Shown: positions 31,490 to 35,859 of the stretch, piece after piece
How positions within the stretch are numbered: the stretch's first letter is position 1
Layout: the number at the start of each line of letters is the position of its first letter
Assembly (NCBI GenBank): GCA_023415205.1
Contig: JAEZLR010000041.1
Location: 1 to 35,859, forward strand
Origin: Bacillota bacterium
GTDB taxonomy: Bacteria; Bacillota; Clostridia; DSM-8532
DNA: 35,859 nt
Direction: 5' to 3'
The notes under the pieces: generated by a model
Told to the model about the DNA's origin: nothing
The model's input: the letters and a program-made list of their open reading frames with translations, nothing else
Database searches by the model: none
Made by a program: the position numbers and the translations under genes

Positions 31490-34141
31490 ATGAGTCAAAG
31501 AGAAATTGAAAAAACCTATGATCCCCAAAAGATTGAAGAAAAGCATTATCACAACTGGATGGAGAAGGATTATTTCCATGCGTTGATTGATCCCGATAAA
31601 GAGCCGTTCACCATCGTTATTCCTCCGCCTAACATCACCGGGCAGCTTCATATGGGGCATGCTTTGGATAACACCATGCAGGATATTCTCATTCGCATGA
31701 AACGTATGCAGGGGTACAGTACCCTCTGGTTGCCAGGTACCGATCATGCCAGCATTGCCACTGAGGTTAAAATTGTAGAGAAAATGGCTCAAGAGGGCGT
31801 TTCAAAAGAGGATATCGGCCGGGAGGGTTTTTTAGAACGAGCCTGGGAATGGAAAGAGCAATACGGTGGCCGCATCGTCGAGCAGCTTAAGAAACTGGGC
31901 AGTTCCTGTGATTGGAAAAGAGAGCGTTTTACTATGGATGAAGGGCTCTCAAAGGCCGTTTTGGAAGTGTTTATCCGCTTGTATGAAAAAGGTCTGATCT
32001 ACAGAGGGGAAAGAATTATCAACTGGTGCCCCTGTTGCGGAACCTCCATATCCGATGCCGAGGTGGAGTATGACGAAAAGGATGGAAGCTTCTGGTATAT
32101 CCGTTATCCTGTAAAGGGGAGCAGTGAATTTGTAGAGGTCGCCACAACCCGTCCCGAAACCATGCTGGGCGATACGGCTGTGGCTGTCCATCCAGAGGAT
32201 GAACGCTACAAGCACCTGATTGGAAAAACCGTCATACTGCCCCTGATGAATCGTGAAATCCCTGTTATTGCGGATACCTACGTTGAGAAGGACTTTGGAA
32301 CCGGTGTAGTAAAGATTACTCCGGCCCATGACCCTAACGATTTTGAGGTTGGGCTTCGCCATGGTCTTGAAATGATCAATATCCTTAACGAGAATGCCAC
32401 CATCAACAAAAATGGCGGAGCGTATGCCGGTATGGATCGTTATGAAGCCAGAAAGCAGATGGTTAAGGATCTTGATTCCCAGGGTTTTCTGGTACAGATT
32501 AAGCCTCACAAGCACAATGTGGGCTCATGCTACCGTTGCTCCACCGTTATTGAACCCAGGGTCTCCTGGCAATGGTTTGTTAAGATGAAGCCGTTGGCAG
32601 AGCCGGCTATAGAAGCGGTTAGAAACGGCACCATCAAGTTTGTCCCGGAACGCTTTTCAAAGATTTATTATAATTGGATGGAGAATATCCAGGATTGGTG
32701 TATCTCCCGTCAGCTCTGGTGGGGCCATCGTATCCCTGCATATTATTGCTCGGAGTGCGGAGAGATGTTGGTTTCGAGAACCGCCCCCCATCAGTGTTCT
32801 AAATGCCACTCAACCAAGATCAAGCAGGATGAGGATGTTTTGGACACCTGGTTTTCATCGGCCCTATGGCCTTTCTCCACTCTGGGATGGCCCGATGAAA
32901 CCCCTGATTTAAAATACTTCTACCCAACCAGCGTATTGGTCACGGGCTATGATATCATCTTCTTCTGGGTTGCCCGTATGATCTTCTCAGGTCTTGAGCA
33001 AATGGGACAGGAGCCCTTCCGCTATGTGTTAATCCATGGCCTGGTTCGCGATGCCCAGGGTAGGAAGATGTCCAAATCCTTAGGTAACGGCATTGACCCG
33101 TTGGAGGTCATTGAGAAGTACGGTACCGATGCCCTTCGTTATGCACTAACTATCGGAACCTCTCCCGGTAACGATATGCGCTTCTCTGAAGAGAAGCTTG
33201 AAGCCAGCCGGAACTTTGCCAACAAAATATGGAATGCCTTCCGCTTTGTAATGATGAACTTTGATGATCATCTTGATTTTGAGAAGGTGGATGCAAGCCT
33301 GTTCACCACGGCGGATAAATGGATTTTAAGCCGCATAAATACCGTGGCCTCGGAGGTTACCGAGAATCTTGAGCGGTTTGAGCTGGGCATAGGCCTTCAA
33401 AAAATCTATGAGTTTATCTGGGAAGAATTTTGTGATTGGTATATTGAGCTGGTTAAGCCGAGACTCTATGATCGGGAGGCCAAAGGAAGGCTTGAAGCTC
33501 TGTTTGTCCTCAACAAGGTGCTTGTCAACGCCATGAAGCTGCTACACCCGTTTATGCCCTTTATCACAGAGGAGATTTACAGCCACCTTATCACCGATGA
33601 CGAGAGTATTATGATCTCCCCATGGCCTGAGTACACTCCAAAGACTCTCTATCCGGAGGAGGAAAAACTCATGGGCTTTATTATGGAGGCAGTCAGAGGC
33701 ATCCGAAACATCAGAGCTGAGATGAATGTCCCCATGAGCAGAAAATCCAAGGCCTTCTTTGTTATCAGTGACGACAGCATTGAAGAGGTGGTTCTTCATG
33801 AGCAATCCACCTTCAGCCGGCTGGCCTTTTTATCGGAGATCATGGTCAGAAAGGACAAAACGGGGATTGCCCATGACGCTGTAGCATTGGTCGTCAATGG
33901 TGCAGAGATCTATCTGCCGCTGGAGGATCTCATTGACATGCAAAAGGAAATGGAACGCCTAGAAAAAGAGAAGGCTCACCTTGAAATGGAGCTGGATCGG
34001 GTGAATAAAAAGCTTGAGAATGAAGGGTTTGTCGCTAAGGCGCCCCCCGCTGTCATTGATGGAGAAAAGGAAAAGCTTAAGAAATATACTGAAATATACG
34101 AAAAGATTATTGAAAGAATTGAGACTCTAAAAAATCGGTAA
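31490..34141 (+). CDS. valS: Valyl-tRNA synthetase
   Basis: The 883-residue class I synthetase attaches valine to tRNA-Val. The HIGH motif is HMGH (54-57, in NITGQLHMGHALD) and KMSKS is at 526-530. A CP1 editing domain lies between (about 190-340, including TTRPETMLGDTAV), and a zinc-like CPCCG (near 181) and C-x2-C/C-x2-C knuckle (CSECGEML and CSKCHS near 420-445) can be seen. The C-terminal coiled coil (about 815-883, LEKEKAHLEMELDRVNKKL) is typical of ValRS. Length matches the family. It is expressed from the upstream T-box with the small membrane protein. Confidence 0.97.
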   Translation: MSQREIEKTYDPQKIEEKHYHNWMEKDYFHALIDPDKEPFTIVIPPPNITGQLHMGHALDNTMQDILIRMKRMQGYSTLWLPGTDHASIATEVKIVEKMAQEGVSKEDIGREGFLERAWEWKEQYGGRIVEQLKKLGSSCDWKRERFTMDEGLSKAVLEVFIRLYEKGLIYRGERIINWCPCCGTSISDAEVEYDEKDGSFWYIRYPVKGSSEFVEVATTRPETMLGDTAVAVHPEDERYKHLIGKTVILPLMNREIPVIADTYVEKDFGTGVVKITPAHDPNDFEVGLRHGLEMINILNENATINKNGGAYAGMDRYEARKQMVKDLDSQGFLVQIKPHKHNVGSCYRCSTVIEPRVSWQWFVKMKPLAEPAIEAVRNGTIKFVPERFSKIYYNWMENIQDWCISRQLWWGHRIPAYYCSECGEMLVSRTAPHQCSKCHSTKIKQDEDVLDTWFSSALWPFSTLGWPDETPDLKYFYPTSVLVTGYDIIFFWVARMIFSGLEQMGQEPFRYVLIHGLVRDAQGRKMSKSLGNGIDPLEVIEKYGTDALRYALTIGTSPGNDMRFSEEKLEASRNFANKIWNAFRFVMMNFDDHLDFEKVDASLFTTADKWILSRINTVASEVTENLERFELGIGLQKIYEFIWEEFCDWYIELVKPRLYDREAKGRLEALFVLNKVLVNAMKLLHPFMPFITEEIYSHLITDDESIMISPWPEYTPKTLYPEEEKLMGFIMEAVRGIRNIRAEMNVPMSRKSKAFFVISDDSIEEVVLHEQSTFSRLAFLSEIMVRKDKTGIAHDAVALVVNGAEIYLPLEDLIDMQKEMERLEKEKAHLEMELDRVNKKLENEGFVAKAPPAVIDGEKEKLKKYTEIYEKIIERIETLKNR

Positions 34142-34153
34142 TCTCCAACCCCA

Positions 34154-34184
34154 AGGCCGGGAGAATTCATATCCCGGCCTGATT
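34154..34184 (+). terminator. Possible terminator after valS
   Basis: A perfect 9-bp GC-rich stem AGGCCGGGA/TCCCGGCCT with a 9-nt loop lies 13 nt past the stop, but the following GATTGTCCTGG is poor in T. Termination may be weak or factor-assisted. Confidence 0.5.
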
Positions 34185-34290
34185 GTCCTGGGGGGCAGGA
34201 GGAAAAAGTTAACACATAGAGGCGTATTAATCACACATAAAAAGTGTTATCCTAGAGTAGAGAATTCTGTAGTGTGGGGGTGATTTTATT

Positions 34291-35346
34291 CTGAGGTCTA
34301 AAAGATCCAGAGTTTTAATGGCTTTGTTCTCTACAATATTAGTTGTCTTCTTTAGTATCATGGCTTTTCAAAGCCTGTCTGCCGGCTCGCAGCAAAATGA
34401 GGAGGAGCTGGTTGAATCACCGACGCCTACCCCTCTTAATAACGATATTGTACCCAACGATGAATCCTCCAGTGAAAAGAATTTGCTTATTACTGATGGG
34501 CAAAGGTATTTTGAAAATATTGTTGATCCCCAAAGCTCAAATATTCTTTTGTTGGGCACCGAACCCACCGGTTTTAACTTTGACACTATCATGGTGCTCA
34601 ATATAGATAAGCAGGGTAAGAAGGTTAAAATAATCAGTTTTCCCCGTGATATTTATATTGATTATAGTGATGAAATTCTTAATGCCATCGCAGAGACCAA
34701 GCCGGCTCTTCTCAAAGAGAAAGGAATTCACCGTATTAATGCGGCACCTTCTATAGGAGAAACCATTAATTATAAAAATGGCAGCGGGCGTTTTAATAAA
34801 CCCTATGTGGATTTTATTGTAGACCTGATACAGGAAGTCTTCGTTATTCCTATTAATGATTATGCCTATGTGAAAACAAAGGGCTTCCGCAACATTGTTG
34901 ATGCCTTTGGCGGGGTAAACGTTTATGTTCCTGTGCTGATGAACTATACCGACCCTACCCAGGACTTTTCTGTCTATATTGAAAAGGGTACTCAACACTT
35001 AACGGGAACTCAAGCCGAAGGCTATGTCCGTTTCCGGCAAGGGTACGATGAAAACGGAGTTTTTCACAATTATGGTGACATCTTCAGAAAACAGAATCAA
35101 AACAGGTTTATCCAGGCCTTTATCAAGCAGCACGTGACATTTAAAAACCTGGGGAAGCTTTCCACCATCGCGGATATCATCAGTAATAACGTCATAACAA
35201 GCGTTAAGGGTTGGGATGCCATTGTAGATTACGGAGCACTTGCCGAGCAAGCCTTAAGCGAGGCCTATCCCATTGAAAGTCTAGAGCTTCAGGTGACAGA
35301 GAAGACTATTGGTGGTTCCTCTTATGTGATAATTAAAACTGATTAA
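34291..35346 (+). CDS. LytR-CpsA-Psr (LCP) family cell-wall polymer ligase
   Basis: The protein has a positively charged start, one TM span (about residues 10-30), a Ser/Pro-rich linker and an extracellular LCP domain (about 85-265). LCP enzymes attach teichoic acids or other glycopolymers to peptidoglycan. NILLLGTEPTGFNFDTIMVL, SFPRDIYI, HRINAAPSIG, FGGVNVYVP and GYVRFRQ are conserved blocks with the arginines and aspartates that hold the polyprenyl phosphate. The first ATG (34318) lacks a ribosome binding site. CTG at 34291 has GGGGGTGA 7 nt upstream and restores the RSKR charge cluster, so I prefer it (ATT at 34288 is an alternative); length is then 351 residues. The coding region is complete and a strong terminator follows. 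Confidence 0.85.
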   Translation: MRSKRSRVLMALFSTILVVFFSIMAFQSLSAGSQQNEEELVESPTPTPLNNDIVPNDESSSEKNLLITDGQRYFENIVDPQSSNILLLGTEPTGFNFDTIMVLNIDKQGKKVKIISFPRDIYIDYSDEILNAIAETKPALLKEKGIHRINAAPSIGETINYKNGSGRFNKPYVDFIVDLIQEVFVIPINDYAYVKTKGFRNIVDAFGGVNVYVPVLMNYTDPTQDFSVYIEKGTQHLTGTQAEGYVRFRQGYDENGVFHNYGDIFRKQNQNRFIQAFIKQHVTFKNLGKLSTIADIISNNVITSVKGWDAIVDYGALAEQALSEAYPIESLELQVTEKTIGGSSYVIIKTD

Positions 35347-35368
35347 GGATGGCCATCCACCTAAAGTG

Positions 35369-35414
35369 AAAAATGGGGCAGCCCTATCCCTTTGATAGGG
35401 CTGCCCCATTTTTC
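35369..35414 (+). terminator. Strong terminator after the LCP gene
   Basis: A perfect 20-bp stem from 35369-35388 and 35394-35413, starting AAAAATGGGGCAGCC, with a CCTTT loop ends in TTTTTC. The A and T runs on both sides make it potentially bidirectional. It insulates the rRNA-type promoter array that follows. Confidence 0.93.
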
Positions 35415-35494
35415 ATGGGAGTACTTATATATAAAGAGTAATATTTAAAGCTTCCATGACTATTCAATTGCTTGAAAAAAATTCAGATAAAGTG

Positions 35495-35524
35495 TTGACA
35501 ATCGAGCATGGCCTGTTGTAATAT
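35495..35524 (+). promoter_or_regulatory. rRNA-type promoter P1
   Basis: Perfect TTGACA (35495-35500), then TAATAT (35519-35524) with an 18-nt spacer. It is the first of three promoters whose -35 boxes are 92 nt apart. Downstream of the start lies the small hairpin CCGCA-GT-TGCGG (35532-35543). Confidence 0.7.
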
Positions 35525-35586
35525 AAAAAAGCCGCAGTTGCGGAACTTGAAAAGCGCTTAAATAAACGAAAGTGGATAAATAGTGC

Positions 35587-35615
35587 TTGACAAACAAAGG
35601 CAACCGTGGTAACAT
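35587..35615 (+). promoter_or_regulatory. rRNA-type promoter P2
   Basis: Perfect TTGACA (35587-35592), a 17-nt spacer and TAACAT (35610-35615). It is preceded by TAGTGC, similar to AAATGC before P3. Its downstream hairpin CCGTC/GGCGG (35623-35627 and 35632-35636) matches the one after P1 in position. Confidence 0.8.
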
Positions 35616-35678
35616 GAAAAAACCGTCGTGAGGCGGCCTGAAAAGCGGTAAACAACGCGAAAAAAGTTGAAAAAATGC

Positions 35679-35707
35679 TTGACAGGAGTTTTCGATGGTG
35701 ATAAAAT
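35679..35707 (+). promoter_or_regulatory. rRNA-type promoter P3
   Basis: Perfect TTGACA (35679-35684), a 17-nt spacer and TAAAAT (35702-35707, 5 of 6). It is the last promoter before the leader and probably among the strongest. Confidence 0.85.
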
Positions 35708-35859
35708 TATAAAGCTGTTTCCGCAATCAAGTAAAACTTGAAAGCGAGACGGGAAGCCAGAAATGGCGAGTGGACATTGAAAATTGAACAGTGTACGAAA
35801 ACATCATGCAAATGATGTAGGAACTCGTTAATATATGCGAAAAGCATACTTTGAGTAAT
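35708..35859 (+). promoter_or_regulatory. Leader of a probable rRNA operon
   Basis: After P3 comes CATTGAAAATTGAACAGTGT (35775-35794), which resembles the TTTGAAAACTGAACA-type antitermination and processing sequence found before rRNA genes in Bacillus and Clostridia. A perfect 7-bp hairpin ACATCAT/ATGATGT (35801-35807 and 35812-35818) follows. No open frame of note occurs here. I infer that a 16S rRNA gene starts beyond the window; none of its conserved 5' sequence is seen inside. Confidence 0.6.

Larger units (their letters stand above)
35495..35740 (+). repeat. Three diverged tandem promoter units of 92 bp
   Basis: The -35 boxes stand at 35495, 35587 and 35679, exactly 92 bp apart. Each unit also shares an A-rich run after the -10 box, and a TTGAAAGCG-like motif further on (near 35547, 35638 and 35739; in the second the TTG has drifted). 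The units have drifted elsewhere. This pattern is best explained by repeated duplication of one promoter cassette. Confidence 0.7.

Noticed and set aside
35460..35726. Minus-strand open frames in the rRNA-type leader
   Set aside because: They lie across three strong plus-strand promoters and have no start signal or recognisable family.
35708..35859. The beginning of a 16S rRNA gene
   Set aside because: The conserved 5' sequence (AGAGTTTGATC-type) does not appear before the window ends, so only the leader is claimed.

Overview
The window looks like chromosomal DNA of a Gram-positive, endospore-forming anaerobe of the class Clostridia. The evidence is a SpoIVB sporulation protease, a valine T-box leader, many intrinsic terminators with T runs, AGGAGG-type ribosome binding sites, frequent TTG starts, and a biotin transcarboxylase operon typical of anaerobic propionate or oxaloacetate metabolism. 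I cannot name a species from the sequence alone.

Layout. 1-305 is a non-coding element with inverted repeats that resembles a miniature transposable element. 326-1294 (minus) is an acetyl-ester hydrolase. 1501-4682 is an NAD-salvage operon: an NrtR-type Nudix/winged-helix regulator, nicotinamidase and nicotinate phosphoribosyltransferase, with a candidate operator on its promoter. 4790-7386 holds a repeat-bearing ferritin-like protein, a secreted stalk/PrcB-like protein and a cysteine-rich Crp/Fnr regulator. 7516-8433 has a 57-residue DUF1328 membrane protein (minus) and the tRNA methyltransferase MnmM.

8587-12374 is a three-gene operon for a soluble transcarboxylase (12S carboxyltransferase, 1.3S biotin carrier, 5S carboxyltransferase). 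Its first intergenic gap carries two identical 52-bp hairpin units. 12432-13893 (minus) is a two-gene ABC exporter with a leader hairpin. 14086-18552 runs pgi, secG, uvrB and a divergent ung. 18631-19941 is spoIVB. 20065-27432 looks like one long operon: DUF3842, TPR-GGDEF, pgeF, a family 5 solute-binding lipoprotein, a GNAT acetyltransferase and comEC. 27565-29299 (minus) holds a membrane-anchored Xre regulator and an agmatinase.

29408-30859 pairs thymidylate synthase with dihydrofolate reductase. These two form a functional unit, because ThyA oxidises methylene-tetrahydrofolate to dihydrofolate and DHFR regenerates it. 30877-34141 is a T-box (GUC specifier) operon of a small membrane protein and valS. 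34291-35346 is an LCP-family cell-wall protein. 35495-35859 is an rRNA-type leader with three strong promoters spaced exactly 92 nt apart. The rRNA gene itself would begin beyond the window.

Most of the window is housekeeping DNA. The parts least explained by known gene families are the twin hairpins at 10286-10436, the tripled promoter array, the small protein inside the valine T-box operon, the ferritin-like protein with hexapeptide repeats behind a possible sigma-K promoter, and the element at the left edge.
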